The notes: generated by a model not told the origin, from the sequence alone. A DNA stretch of 64,000 bases from Imperialibacter sp040222385 (GCF_040222385.1 NZ_JAVKDF010000022.1:124001-188000); one strand, 5' to 3'; positions 19,232-28,126 are shown, counted from the first letter of the stretch. A program made the numbers and translations.

Positions 19232-19296
19232 AAACATCCTTTTTCGAAAACCTATTTGCGAACACTCTGTTCGGACTGCAATCAAACAAATTAATC

Positions 19297-19803
19297 ATGA
19301 AAAAATTATTCGTTCTAATGCTCGCTTTGGCTACTTCATCAGTGGCTTTCAGTCAGGGAAAAGATGTTGTCGATATTGCGATCGGCTCTGCGGATCACAC
19401 TACACTTGTTGCTGCAGTAAAAGCGGCTGACCTGGTTGCCACGCTGAAAGGTGAAGGGCCCTTCACTGTATTTGCGCCAACCAACGCTGCGTTTGCAAAA
19501 CTTCCGGCAGGTACTATTGAAAGCTTATTGAAGCCGGAGAACAAAGCACAGTTGGCAAAAATATTAACCTACCATGTAGTACCCGGAAGATTCGATGCTG
19601 CTGCCGTTGTGGCCGCTATCAAAAGTGGGAAGGGAAAGTCTGAACTAACAACTGTGAGTGGTGGTAGGCTAGTTGCGTCGATGGAGGGAATGAAGGTGAA
19701 ATTGACTGACGAATCAGGCAATGCTTCATATGTAACAGCAACTGATCTAAAGGGTACAAATGGCTTTGTTCATGTCATTGATACTGTGGTGTTACCCAAG
19801 TAA
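19297..19803 (+). CDS. Fasciclin (FAS1) domain secreted protein
   Basis: The 168-aa protein has a signal peptide (1-19, ending VAFS before QG) and a single FAS1 domain over about residues 25-168. The conserved blocks are visible: FTVFAPTNAAFAKLP and LTYHVVPGRF, and the final GFVHVIDTVVLPK. FAS1 domains mediate cell-surface or matrix adhesion; single-domain secreted forms are common in marine Bacteroidota. The gene stands alone, with a palindrome upstream and a terminator downstream. Confidence 0.95.
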   Translation: MKKLFVLMLALATSSVAFSQGKDVVDIAIGSADHTTLVAAVKAADLVATLKGEGPFTVFAPTNAAFAKLPAGTIESLLKPENKAQLAKILTYHVVPGRFDAAAVVAAIKSGKGKSELTTVSGGRLVASMEGMKVKLTDESGNASYVTATDLKGTNGFVHVIDTVVLPK

Positions 19804-19823
19804 TTTATCCTATTGAGTTGATC

Positions 19824-19856
19824 AAAAGCCCCCTTTCACGGAGGGCTTTTTTGTTA
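19824..19856 (+). terminator. Terminator after the fasciclin gene
   Basis: AAAAGCCC pairs with GGGCTTTT around an 11-nt interior, followed by TTTGTTAATTT. The A-rich 5' arm means it could also act for the convergent permease gene on the other strand. Confidence 0.8.
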
Positions 19857-19873
19857 ATTTATTCGAAGCCATC

Positions 19874-22471
19874 TTACTCAGTTCGCAACTGCTCCACAGG
19901 ATTCAACTTACTGGTTTGCATCATTTTGTAGCCCACAGCACTTACAACAATCCCAAGAATGATCATGGTTGGCCAAACATAGTGGAGAAGGTCAATGTCG
20001 ATATGGTAGGCATAGATACTATCAAAAACAGCGTTCATCACCACTGACCCGCCGGTAAGGCCAATGAGGGCGGCGATACCAAGGATCCAATAGATGTCCC
20101 TTCCCAGCAGGTGGGTGATCTGCTGCCACGAGGCGCCCATCACTTTCCGAACACCAAACTCCTTCTTTCGCTTTTGTGCGATAAGTGAAATGAGCGTGTA
20201 GAGCCCAAGAATCGATATAAGAATGGAAATAGTGGCCACTATCGTGCTGATATTGATCATGATAAAGTTGGTTTGCCTCACCTGCTGCATAACGTCTTCC
20301 TGAAGAAACCCACCGTAGAGCTCCTGTGGAAACAGCTCATACCATAGGGCTTCCAATTCCCTGTTTTTGTCTGTCGTCAATCCATCCACTTTCAGTGTGG
20401 CATAGCTGTAACTTGAAGGAGCTTCAAGGCGCATCATACAAGGCTTTACCTTGTTGTCGAACATGATTTGGCGCAGATTGAAGTTCTCCACTACGCCAAT
20501 CACAGTGTATTTCTCCCCATTAAATGTGACCGGCTTGTTGAGCGCATCGCCTCCCAGCTGCTCTTCAAACATTTTGTTGATCACCATTTCTTTCCTGGCC
20601 TCGCCTGTGTTGGTCTCAGTCTGCGAAAACATTGAGCCATTGATGAGCCTTACTTCCAGTGTTTCAAGGTATCCGGCACCTACACCCAGTTCGGCGACTT
20701 CATATTCCTGACCATTGAAACCAATTGAGTGGTTGTTAAAGCTGAACCCAATCAGCGAGCTCGTACCAGCCATTTGCCTGACATCAGTTTGCTGTTTCAG
20801 GCGATCTTCTAATGCAGTGTACTGTTGGGGTTGACTCAAAGGAATATTGATCACTCCCCCAAGGTCATAGCCTCTATCGAGCCTTTCCTGATACGATGCG
20901 TTGTCGGCGGTGACCAGCAGGCCAAATATATTGTAGAAGCAGAGCGTAAACTGCATTGTAAGCAGTACCGTCATCAGCCTATTCTTACCAGAAAGCACTA
21001 CTTTGTTTCTGAAGATGGCAAGCGAGGGAAACTTTGAAATGTAGAAAGCAGGATAGGCACTTGCCATCAGCCCGACACACAACACCAGTACCAAACCAAA
21101 GTATACAAAAGTGGTCCATGGAATCTGGTCAGGTTGAATGATCTCGTAGCTCATCATGGCATTGTAGCCTGGAATCATGTAGTAGGTAAGGGCCAGCGCA
21201 ATCACCACAGCTATCCCTATCATCAAGAAGTTTTCCAGAATGAACTGGGCAATTGTGCTCGTTCTATTTCCTCCCAGCACTTTTCGCACAGCGATCTCTT
21301 TGAGGCGGTTGCCCGACAGTGCAATACTGGTGTTGATAAAATTGAAGCAGGCCAAAAGCAAAATGCCAATGGCAGAACCCAATGTACCAGCTACTGCTGC
21401 CGGATGCATTTGCGGCACAAAAGCAGAATTGTGCAACGATGCCTCTAGGGCTGGCCACTCCAGTATATTGTCGAGTCTGTACCCACTGATTTGTAAGTCC
21501 TTGTTCGCTTGGTTCTGAACATCCAGGTAAGTATTCATTTGCGACACCAACCTGGTCATATCGCCTTCAGGTGCATAAACAAATGTGCCATCGACCCAAT
21601 TGGACCAGCTATTTTCATCTATTCCATAAAAGTCTGATAAGTGATCAAAGTCGGCAATGACAGACAGCCTGAAGCTCGTATTGTTAGGGAGCTTTGGGAA
21701 AACATCTTTCACCGTTAACAGCTGCTCCTGATGATTTGGCAATATAACCGTCAGCAGTTTGCCAACCGGATAAGGCTCGCCAAAGAACTTCATCGCAGTT
21801 TCATCCGATACATACACTTCACCATGGCTCAGGACTGGCAATGGTTCGTTGTTGATATTTATCAAATCAAAGTAGCGAATGAAGCCAGGTTCAGAAAAGG
21901 ACAAGCCTTCCATGAACAGCTTATGTCCGCTTCCGGTGCCAGCCTGGTTCTCAAGCTTCACAGCTATGCGCTCGTCGTGATAGCGAAAGGCTGCTATGCC
22001 GACGAGGTTCAGGGCAGGGGCCAGGGCTGCCGGACTGGTACCTACGGTTGACTCACCAGTGCGCAGTCCGTTGACTTTATAAAGGGATGTCGCCTCAGGG
22101 AAATATTCGTTGAAAGTATCGTTGAACCGATAGTTGAAATACCCGATGGTGCCGATGGAAAGCGCAAGGGCCATACCCAGGATATTGGCTCCTATATAGA
22201 ATGGGTTGTGCTTGAAGGCCCGAATGGAAGTAATAAGGTAATTTCCTGGCAACTGACTGATCCTCACGGCAGGTACGTTTTTGATTACAGATGGACGCAT
22301 CAGCTTTAGTATCTCTAGCCGGTAAATTCTTCGTGCTCGCTTCAAACCAAAGCTTTCAATGTTTTCTCCAAAAGCCTCTTCCAGGTCTCCCTGAAGCTCT
22401 TCGAACAGTTCTTCCCTACAAAACCATTGTAGCAGCCGGGACCAAAACTTGGGTAAGTGCGGATGACTCAT
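19874..22471 (-). CDS. FtsX/MacB-type ABC transporter permease with N-terminal prefix domain (PadR-linked module 1)
   Basis: The ATG at 22471 overlaps the PadR stop by 4 bp (ATGA), so it is chosen over an in-frame ATG at 22501; product 865 aa. Residues about 1-65 form a prefix seen in PadR-linked permeases, with a WFC...EELQGDLEE signature. TM1 (about 90-110) is followed by a MacB-like periplasmic domain, three TM helices with the first FtsX domain, a second periplasmic domain and a second FtsX domain. Both FtsX cores show the RxKEIAVRKVLG / KKEFGVRKVMG-type coupling-helix motif. It ends in NPVEQLRTE. It is probably one subunit of an ABC exporter or mechanotransmitter; no ATPase gene lies nearby. 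Confidence 0.92.
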   Translation of the reverse strand: MSHPHLPKFWSRLLQWFCREELFEELQGDLEEAFGENIESFGLKRARRIYRLEILKLMRPSVIKNVPAVRISQLPGNYLITSIRAFKHNPFYIGANILGMALALSIGTIGYFNYRFNDTFNEYFPEATSLYKVNGLRTGESTVGTSPAALAPALNLVGIAAFRYHDERIAVKLENQAGTGSGHKLFMEGLSFSEPGFIRYFDLININNEPLPVLSHGEVYVSDETAMKFFGEPYPVGKLLTVILPNHQEQLLTVKDVFPKLPNNTSFRLSVIADFDHLSDFYGIDENSWSNWVDGTFVYAPEGDMTRLVSQMNTYLDVQNQANKDLQISGYRLDNILEWPALEASLHNSAFVPQMHPAAVAGTLGSAIGILLLACFNFINTSIALSGNRLKEIAVRKVLGGNRTSTIAQFILENFLMIGIAVVIALALTYYMIPGYNAMMSYEIIQPDQIPWTTFVYFGLVLVLCVGLMASAYPAFYISKFPSLAIFRNKVVLSGKNRLMTVLLTMQFTLCFYNIFGLLVTADNASYQERLDRGYDLGGVINIPLSQPQQYTALEDRLKQQTDVRQMAGTSSLIGFSFNNHSIGFNGQEYEVAELGVGAGYLETLEVRLINGSMFSQTETNTGEARKEMVINKMFEEQLGGDALNKPVTFNGEKYTVIGVVENFNLRQIMFDNKVKPCMMRLEAPSSYSYATLKVDGLTTDKNRELEALWYELFPQELYGGFLQEDVMQQVRQTNFIMINISTIVATISILISILGLYTLISLIAQKRKKEFGVRKVMGASWQQITHLLGRDIYWILGIAALIGLTGGSVVMNAVFDSIYAYHIDIDLLHYVWPTMIILGIVVSAVGYKMMQTSKLNPVEQLRTE

Positions 22472-22794
22472 AACAGTTGTGTTGAAGGGACAAGGCTCCA
22501 CATTTCGTCTCTGAGGGTTTTCATTTCCCTGAGGCTGGCTTTGCCACTCACAGTAAGCGCATAGTAGCGCTTGCGCCGACCGCCACGTTCTTGTGTAGCA
22601 CCGCCATAGTAGGAGGTAACAAACCCTTTTTCGCTCAATCGTGTGAGAGCTGTGTGCAATGCGCCCCGGCTCAAACGCCTGTTGAGTCTTTCACTGATGT
22701 CCTGCTGAATTTTCAGTCCATAAGCATCTTCATCAAGTATCAGTATCGAAAGAAGTATAACCTCTTGTAATTCACCGAGCTGCGTTCCCTTCAT
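22468..22794 (-). CDS. PadR family transcriptional regulator (module 1)
   Basis: The 108-aa PadR-type winged helix starts LGELQEVILLSILILDEDAYG, with the Gly-Ala-Leu-His-Thr-Ala-Leu recognition-helix region and the RGGRRKRYYALT wing, and a short C-terminal helix. It overlaps the permease start by 4 bp, which indicates translational coupling. PadR members of this size bind palindromic or repeated sites near their own promoter and dissociate on binding small hydrophobic compounds. A paralogue in the same arrangement lies at 31973-32317. Confidence 0.92.
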   Translation of the reverse strand: MKGTQLGELQEVILLSILILDEDAYGLKIQQDISERLNRRLSRGALHTALTRLSEKGFVTSYYGGATQERGGRRKRYYALTVSGKASLREMKTLRDEMWSLVPSTQLL

Positions 22795-22804
22795 AGTATT
22801 AGTG

Positions 22805-22854
22805 TTCTAATTGGAGACCAAATATAAAGACTTATTTGTTTCTTAAATGGAGAC
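22805..22854 (-). promoter_or_regulatory. Candidate PadR promoter-operator, module 1
   Basis: Read on the minus strand, TATATTTG at 22826-22819 is a perfect -7 element (TANNTTTG). On the plus strand a TGGAGAC block directly flanks it at 22812-22818 and recurs at 22848-22854, each preceded by a TTCTNA-like stretch. The 36-bp spacing puts one copy at the -7 element and the other upstream of -33. Inference: autoregulatory PadR sites. Confidence 0.45.
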
Positions 22855-22943
22855 TTGATAAAATTTTACAATTGCAAGGCTCTCCCTGTCCTCTTTATCA
22901 AACCAATATTTTATTACTGATTCGAAAAGGGTATTTTGAAACC

Positions 22944-23447
22944 ATGAAAAAGGGATTCGGATTTATATTGACGATATGTATTGGTCTACTGGGGCTGGCA
23001 GTCTTGTACCAGTCGACTTGTCAGTACCTGCTGGAAGGTGAGACTTTATACGACTATGGCCTGCCCATAAAAGCCGATGTGATAGGGGAGAGCGTGGTTG
23101 AAAAACGTGAAAGAAGCAGCAATGGTAAATTCAGAGACTATCTTGAGATTACACCCATCATAAGTTTTGAACATCCCCAAATGACGGTTATCGATACTGC
23201 CCGTCAATTTACCCGCATTATTTTCAAAGGCAGTACAGACGATCCGTCTGAAGTTCACACAGGAGATACCCTCAGCCTTCTTGTGAACCCCACAGTTCCC
23301 GAAGCGTATATCGTAGCCGGAGAAGCCGATTCCGACAATTGGGTTGGCTTCATTCTTTGGGGTGGGATAGGCGCAGCCCTCATGTTTTGGTTTTACAGGC
23401 GGTTCAAAAGCCATTTTCCAAAAGAGGCTGAAACGAGACAACTTTGA
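22944..23447 (+). CDS. DUF3592-like membrane protein
   Basis: The ATG at 22944 (KKGFGFILTICIG) gives 167 aa and puts a TM helix at the N terminus; an in-frame ATG at 22836 would add 36 unlikely residues. A first TM helix (about 5-24), an extracytoplasmic beta-rich domain (about 30-125, with an ADVIGESVVEKRER start and a GDTLSLLVNP strand), and a second TM helix (about 135-155) followed by a basic tail match the DUF3592 layout. The function of this family is unknown. It is divergently transcribed from the PadR gene across about 150 bp. Confidence 0.7.
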   Translation: MKKGFGFILTICIGLLGLAVLYQSTCQYLLEGETLYDYGLPIKADVIGESVVEKRERSSNGKFRDYLEITPIISFEHPQMTVIDTARQFTRIIFKGSTDDPSEVHTGDTLSLLVNPTVPEAYIVAGEADSDNWVGFILWGGIGAALMFWFYRRFKSHFPKEAETRQL

Positions 23448-23463
23448 CAGCACATTAATTATT

Positions 23464-23502
23464 AACTAAAACATTAGTTTATATATAACTATATTTTTAG
23501 TT
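23464..23502. repeat. AT-rich inverted repeat upstream of a lipoprotein gene
   Basis: AACTAAAA (23464-23471) pairs with TTTTAGTT (23495-23502), and the left arm continues into a small ACTAA-AACA-TTAGT hairpin. The element lies 31 bp before the ATG at 23533. It could be a promoter/operator region or a weak terminator of the preceding gene. Confidence 0.3.
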
Positions 23503-23532
23503 TTGAGGAGTCACCACCGTGCTTCCTCATGT

Positions 23533-24027
23533 ATGAATAGATTTCCGGCGCTTGTCCTTCTGCTGTTAGCCTTTAGTTCTTGCAATAGAACGCTGCTGAC
23601 CAGAAATACGCCTCCATGTAAATTTCGCCTTACTCAACAAGCACTGTTGCTTGCCAACAAAAGGTGGCAGGAGGTAAGCATAGAGGCAAGGAGGTTATCC
23701 GATGGCGCAATGCCGACCACAAAAGATTTCAAAGACGTTACCGGCCAATTCAATCCATCTGATCTTGATGACGTAGCTATCTTTGATGCGAAAGGCACCT
23801 ATGTCTTCGACGAGGGGCCAGTCAAAGCCCGACCCGAAAGCCCACAGGTGTATGAGAAGGGAACCTGGTGTATTTGCAAAGGAGGGAGCCAGCTCATTCT
23901 TACCAACGGCCCCGCCATCACTGTATATGACATCATTGAGCTAAAGGAGCAATCGCTTGTACTACAGCTGCAGCGAAGCAACGAGGACATCGCTGATACT
24001 TATCTGCTTACTTACCAACCTTTTTGA
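23533..24027 (+). CDS. Small lipoprotein, possibly lipocalin-like
   Basis: The ATG at 23533 (NRFPALVLLLLAFSSCNR) gives a 164-aa protein with a lipobox (AFSSC, Cys 17); a TTG at 23503 is a less likely start. The mature part contains alternating beta strands with a KGTYVFDEGP / EKGTWCICKGGSQLILTNG pattern, like lipocalin-like or META-type small envelope proteins that report a template value against a threshold. I do not recognise a specific family, and no partner gene is obvious. Confidence 0.75.
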   Translation: MNRFPALVLLLLAFSSCNRTLLTRNTPPCKFRLTQQALLLANKRWQEVSIEARRLSDGAMPTTKDFKDVTGQFNPSDLDDVAIFDAKGTYVFDEGPVKARPESPQVYEKGTWCICKGGSQLILTNGPAITVYDIIELKEQSLVLQLQRSNEDIADTYLLTYQPF

Positions 24028-24172
24028 GTAGTGGGGCCTAAGCCGAAGTCATAATTTGACGACCTTCTTTTCAAATGCTGTATCCATCAATTTTGTTAAG
24101 CAAAACTGATTTATTTTGCTTTTCTTCGGGCGTTTAATAATCAGTTCATTTTAATTTTAACTAACCAGCATT

Positions 24173-24670
24173 ATGAGAAAATTTATCATTCTATCGTTTT
24201 TTGTTGCCCTCTGTTTTCTGCAAGTAAAAGCCCAGGATGTAAGCCTGAAAGGGGGTCTTGGGTACGCCATGCAAAGTGAAAAATTAGGGGTGCTACTTGG
24301 AGCCAGGGTGGGCCTCACGCCGAAAATCGATCTAGCAGGAGGTTTTGGGTTGTTCTTTCCTGATACCTATAATAATGGAAACGGAACTAAAGTGAAGTCC
24401 AACATATGGATGTTCGACGTGGACGGACATTACAATTTCATACCGGGAGGGGCAGTCAAATTGTATCCTTTGGTGGGGATAAACTTCACAACCGGAAAAG
24501 TAAAAGTCAATGACACCAAAACGACCAACACAGAAGTAGGTCTGAACATGGGTGGCGGCTTGGCTTATTCCTTCACAAGCAAGATTGACGGATTCTTTGA
24601 GATCAAATATATCCTGGGCAATGCAGACCAGGGCATGTTGGGATTTGGCGTGTTCTATAAGTTACAATAG
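24173..24670 (+). CDS. Outer-membrane beta-barrel protein (OmpW/porin-like, small)
   Basis: The 165-aa protein has a signal peptide (1-20, ending VKAQ). The rest consists of amphipathic beta strands with aromatic ends (ARVGLTPKIDLAGGFGLFF, IWMFDVDGHYNF, YPLVGINF, VGLNMGGGLAYSF, DGFFEIKYILG), ending with FGVFYKLQ, which fits an eight-stranded outer-membrane barrel. Function is unknown; small barrels of this kind in Bacteroidota are usually structural or stress-related. A terminator follows closely. Confidence 0.88.
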   Translation: MRKFIILSFFVALCFLQVKAQDVSLKGGLGYAMQSEKLGVLLGARVGLTPKIDLAGGFGLFFPDTYNNGNGTKVKSNIWMFDVDGHYNFIPGGAVKLYPLVGINFTTGKVKVNDTKTTNTEVGLNMGGGLAYSFTSKIDGFFEIKYILGNADQGMLGFGVFYKLQ

Positions 24671-24685
24671 TTCGCAGGGAGGATG

Positions 24686-24716
24686 GCCGGTCTGCATTGG
24701 GAGACCGGCTGTTCTT
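24686..24716 (+). terminator. Terminator after the OM beta-barrel gene
   Basis: GCCGGTCT pairs perfectly with AGACCGGC around an 8-nt loop, followed by TGTTCTTATTT, 16 bp after the stop codon. Confidence 0.8.
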
Positions 24717-25014
24717 ATTTGTGCCATGCTAACCACAATTGCAACTTCGCAATTCAGCTCTGCGGCTCCTATTTTTTTAAAACAGAGACATCGTACTGTT
24801 TAACCTTTTCCGGTTTCGGGATCAAATCAGTGTGCAGCGAAGCCATTTCGTAGTCCGCAGGTTGACAGAGAGAAAGCTTCTGCCAGAAGGAAAATTCCCT
24901 CGCACAGGGAAGAGTGGCAGTCAGGCAACCCTTCTCAATTGGTCATTGTCTTGCACTCTTCAATTATTAAAGGGATATCTCTTATATTGTCCTTCCGGTT
25001 AACTCTCACGCACA
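24717..25014. other. Gene-poor spacer containing a possible decayed reading frame
   Basis: No intact gene is visible between the terminator and the Crp-like gene. The only coding-like signal is on the minus strand (24769-24942, listed separately). No promoter element matching the Bacteroidota consensus was found upstream of 25015. Confidence 0.5.
24769..24942 (-). pseudogene. Possible 3' remnant of an unidentified protein gene
   Basis: On the minus strand a 57-codon frame bounded by a TGA upstream and closed by TAG reads like real protein, especially toward the end (FWQKLSLCQPADYEM, then LHTDLIPKPEKVKQYDVSV). It has no convincing start; an internal ATG would leave 25 residues. The sequence looks like the C-terminus of a longer protein, but I do not recognise the family. 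The evidence is amino-acid composition and readability only. Confidence 0.25.
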
Positions 25015-25599
25015 ATGAACCACTACTTCGAAACATTTTTTAGTTATGTGGAACAGATTCTTACCATGCCGGAAAGTGACAAGGAGCAATGCAGACAGTA
25101 TTTTACCCCGCTTTGGGTGCCAAAAGATACCATACTTGAAGAAGCTGGAAGAGTGCCCAAATACCACAATTTCATCGTGTCGGGCTATATGAGGAATTTC
25201 CGGCTTGATGAAAAAGGGGAAGAAGTAACAGTCGACCTGAACGATGCCCCAAGGTTTTTCACTTCTTATTTTCACTTTGCTAACCAAACCGTTTCCAACG
25301 AGAGCCTTCATTGTATCACCGACTGCGAGCTGCTTAGAATCACCAAGGAAGGTTTTGACATCACGGTGGCCACTGGTTTGACCGCAAAAGACTACGCTTT
25401 ATTACTTTTTCAAAAGCTTATGGAAGAGGACAAGCAAAGAACGACTGACCTTGCTACCCTCAGCGCCGAGCAGCGCTACCTCAAGCTGGTTGACGAAAAG
25501 CCAAACATTCCAAAAAACGTCCCGCTCAAATACATCTCCTCTTACCTGGGCATCAAGCCCGAGAGCCTGAGTCGCATCAGGCGGGAGTTGCTTTCCTAA
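25015..25599 (+). CDS. Crp/Fnr-like transcriptional regulator
   Basis: The 194-aa protein has an N-terminal cNMP-binding-like beta barrel (about 25-115; ILEEAGRVPKYHNFIVSGYMRNF) lacking the classical cAMP-contacting RxS motif, a dimerisation helix (about 118-140) and a C-terminal winged helix with LKYISSYLGIKPESLSRIRREL as the HTH. The cNMP domain probably senses something other than cAMP, as in many Bacteroidota homologues. The downstream DUF2306 gene follows on the same strand 60 bp later, suggesting co-transcription or local control. Confidence 0.88.
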   Translation: MNHYFETFFSYVEQILTMPESDKEQCRQYFTPLWVPKDTILEEAGRVPKYHNFIVSGYMRNFRLDEKGEEVTVDLNDAPRFFTSYFHFANQTVSNESLHCITDCELLRITKEGFDITVATGLTAKDYALLLFQKLMEEDKQRTTDLATLSAEQRYLKLVDEKPNIPKNVPLKYISSYLGIKPESLSRIRRELLS

Positions 25600-25659
25600 C
25601 AATTGTTAAGTGTGCTTGCTTTTTGGTCAGCTATTATTGTCTGGTCAAAAAAACTCAAT

Positions 25660-26463
25660 ATGAAAGTACAGAATCATTCCGCAGCAACGAAGGCTGTGGA
25701 TTTTGCCGCAAAGTCATGGTTTGTAGTGGCGGTAATAGGCCAAATGATCTTTGCCTGTTACGTGCTCATGCTCTACTGGAAGTCGGCAGCACTCGGCGAC
25801 TTTGAAAGGTGGAATGCGGCCTCTTCACACTTCTACGTCAAGGGCGACCTGCTGGGTAATGCCATCTTTGGCTTACATGTAGCCCTGGCGGCCATCATCA
25901 CCATTCTCGGGCCTATACAGCTTGTTCCGCAGGTTCGCAGCTATGCGCCCAGGTTTCACAGAGTTAGTGGACGCATTTACATTGCCTCTGCCTTTATTAT
26001 CAGCCTGGCAGGCCTTTACCTCAGCTGGATAAAAGGGTCCGTTGGAGGGCTGGAAGGTTCGGTGGTTATCACCATGAATGCTGTAATTATCATGATTTGT
26101 GCCTTTTTTGCCGTGAAAAATGCTATTCGCAGAAACATCGCTTCACACAATCAATGGGCAGTACATTTGTTCCTGGCAATGAGTGGCGTTTGGCTGTTCC
26201 GGGTGTTTTTAATGCTGTGGATCATGGCATGGCAGGCACCTGTAGGTTTTGATCCTGAAACATTCACCGGGCCCTTTTTGAATTTTCTTGGCTTTATGGT
26301 TTATGTCTTTCCGCAAGCCATTGTCGCTTTCTATTTTTTGGCTAAAAAATCACAGGTGTCCGCAACAAAATGGGCGTTTTCCGGCCTGGTTTTTTTGATC
26401 ACTATAGGCACTGCCCTGGGTATCGTCGCAGCTACCATGGGTTTGTGGGTGCCGAGGATGTAG
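25660..26463 (+). CDS. DUF2306 family membrane protein
   Basis: The ATG at 25660 (KVQNHSAATK) is preferred to an in-frame TTG at 25603, giving 267 aa. About seven to eight hydrophobic helices are visible. The conserved HRVSGRIY motif after TM2-3 and the HNQWAVHLFLAMSGVW block, both with histidines, are typical of DUF2306. The conserved histidines in the membrane suggest metal or heme binding, but no activity is established for the family. It is paired with the preceding Crp-like regulator. Confidence 0.85.
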   Translation: MKVQNHSAATKAVDFAAKSWFVVAVIGQMIFACYVLMLYWKSAALGDFERWNAASSHFYVKGDLLGNAIFGLHVALAAIITILGPIQLVPQVRSYAPRFHRVSGRIYIASAFIISLAGLYLSWIKGSVGGLEGSVVITMNAVIIMICAFFAVKNAIRRNIASHNQWAVHLFLAMSGVWLFRVFLMLWIMAWQAPVGFDPETFTGPFLNFLGFMVYVFPQAIVAFYFLAKKSQVSATKWAFSGLVFLITIGTALGIVAATMGLWVPRM

Positions 26464-26725
26464 GTGTAGAAAGAGAGATGTCTGATTAGCCAAACTTGGC
26501 GATTAAGGAGGTTGCTTGCAGCTAGCCACTTCTTTTAGCTATGACAGCTAGTCGCTGAAAAGACGAAGCCCTTGGAGGGTTATCTGCGAAGTTCGATGTC
26601 AGGTTTAATTCTTTTCAACAATCATTTTCTTTGAATATTTTACTATTATTATCTACCAAAATCACTTTTGAGAAAGGCTCCGATCCACATTCCCGCTTTT
26701 AGTCAATACTTAAAAAAGCCCAAAC

Positions 26726-28126
26726 ATGAAAAGCCTGGTCGCATTGTTATTGATGATCCTGATAGCTGTATCAACGTATGGGCAAGACATAACAGGACAG
26801 TGGAATGGTATCCTGAAAGTGCAGGGAATACAATTAAGGGTTGTGTTTAATATCAACAAGGTTGGAGATGGCTACCGATCCACAATGGACAGTCCCGACC
26901 AGGGGGCCAGAGGAATACCCGTTACCAACACAAGTTTTGAAAATGCCACTTTGAAACTTACCGTCGCAAATGCTGGAATTGTGTATGAAGGCGAGTTAGG
27001 CAGCGACGGTGTGGTAGTTGGAAACTTCAAGCAAGCTGGTCAATCTTTTGCCATGAATCTATCAAAGGATATCGTTGAAAAGGAAAGGGTTGTTAGACCA
27101 CAAGAGCCAATAAAGCCCTATCCCTACCACTCCGAGGACATCACGTTTGAGAATAAGAAAGCAGGCATTTTCCTGGCGGGGACACTGACGCTACCTAAAG
27201 AGGCTGGCCTGTTCCCCGTGGCTATCTTAATAAGCGGCAGTGGTCCGCAAAACAGGGATGAGGAGCTGGCAGGGCATAAACCGTTCCTTGTTCTATCCGA
27301 TTACTTAACGAGAAACGGGGTTGCCGTGCTGCGTTTTGACGACAGAGGAACTGCTTCATCCGAAGGAGATTTCAAAACCGCTACCAGTGCGGACTTCGCA
27401 ACGGATGTGGAAGCAGCTATCGACTATCTGCAAGCACGAAAGGAAATAGACAAGCGTAAAATAGGGCTGATTGGTCATAGCGAGGGAGGGCTCATAGCAC
27501 CAATGGTGGCCGCCCGCTCCAAAGACGTGGCTTTCATCGTATTGTTAGCCGGAACTGGCATCCCCGGCGACCAGCTGCTTTTATTGCAACAGCAATTGAT
27601 TGGAAAAGCGTCGGGGCTTAACGATGACGTTTTGCAGAAGAACCAGTCAATCAGCAAAAAGGCATTTGAAATGGTGGCCAGCGCTACCAACACCGAACAG
27701 CTAAAAACAAACCTGACGAACTACCTCAGCAGCGCTCTGAAAGAGAGCGGAAGCGGTGTATTGCCGCAGGGCATGAATGTGGATGACTTTGTGAACTCGC
27801 AGGTGAGTCAGCTTGTAAGTCCCTGGATGCAGTATTTTATCAAGTATGATCCGGCACCGGCCCTGAAAAAGGTAAAATGTCCTGTTTTGGCGCTCAATGG
27901 AGAAAACGACTTGCAGGTGCCACCAAAGGAGAACCTGGAAGCCATTAAAAAAGCATTAAACAAAGGGGGAAATAAGAAGGCAACCATCAAAGAGCTGCCT
28001 GGCCTGAATCATCTGTTTCAGGAAAGCAAAACCGGTTCCCTGGCCGAATACGCCGTCATAGAGCAAACCTTTTCTCCCGTGGCCCTGACGGAGGTATCCG
28101 ATTGGATAGTAGGACAAACGAAATAA
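26726..28126 (+). CDS. Secreted alpha/beta hydrolase (esterase-like)
   Basis: The 466-aa protein has a signal peptide (1-19, ending TYGQ), an N-terminal beta-rich domain (about 20-125, beginning DITGQWNGIL) often found before this hydrolase type, and an alpha/beta hydrolase domain (about 130-460). The oxyanion segment ISGSGPQNRDEE, the nucleophile elbow GHSEGG, the acid loop LNGENDLQVPP and the His loop GLNHLFQ make up a full catalytic triad. Substrates are probably short acyl or peptide-like esters in the periplasm; related proteins are annotated as acyl-CoA thioesterase/bile-acid-like hydrolases. The gene is monocistronic. Confidence 0.92.
   Translation: MKSLVALLLMILIAVSTYGQDITGQWNGILKVQGIQLRVVFNINKVGDGYRSTMDSPDQGARGIPVTNTSFENATLKLTVANAGIVYEGELGSDGVVVGNFKQAGQSFAMNLSKDIVEKERVVRPQEPIKPYPYHSEDITFENKKAGIFLAGTLTLPKEAGLFPVAILISGSGPQNRDEELAGHKPFLVLSDYLTRNGVAVLRFDDRGTASSEGDFKTATSADFATDVEAAIDYLQARKEIDKRKIGLIGHSEGGLIAPMVAARSKDVAFIVLLAGTGIPGDQLLLLQQQLIGKASGLNDDVLQKNQSISKKAFEMVASATNTEQLKTNLTNYLSSALKESGSGVLPQGMNVDDFVNSQVSQLVSPWMQYFIKYDPAPALKKVKCPVLALNGENDLQVPPKENLEAIKKALNKGGNKKATIKELPGLNHLFQESKTGSLAEYAVIEQTFSPVALTEVSDWIVGQTK

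Noticed and set aside
24171..24803. Open frames overlapping the outer-membrane barrel gene and its terminator in other phases
   Set aside because: They lack signal peptides or domains and run through the terminator; shadows of the real gene.
26489..26560. Small palindromes (GCCAA-AC-TTGGC and TAGCT-ATGAC-AGCTA) after the DUF2306 gene
   Set aside because: Short stems without a U tract; not enough for a terminator or operator call.
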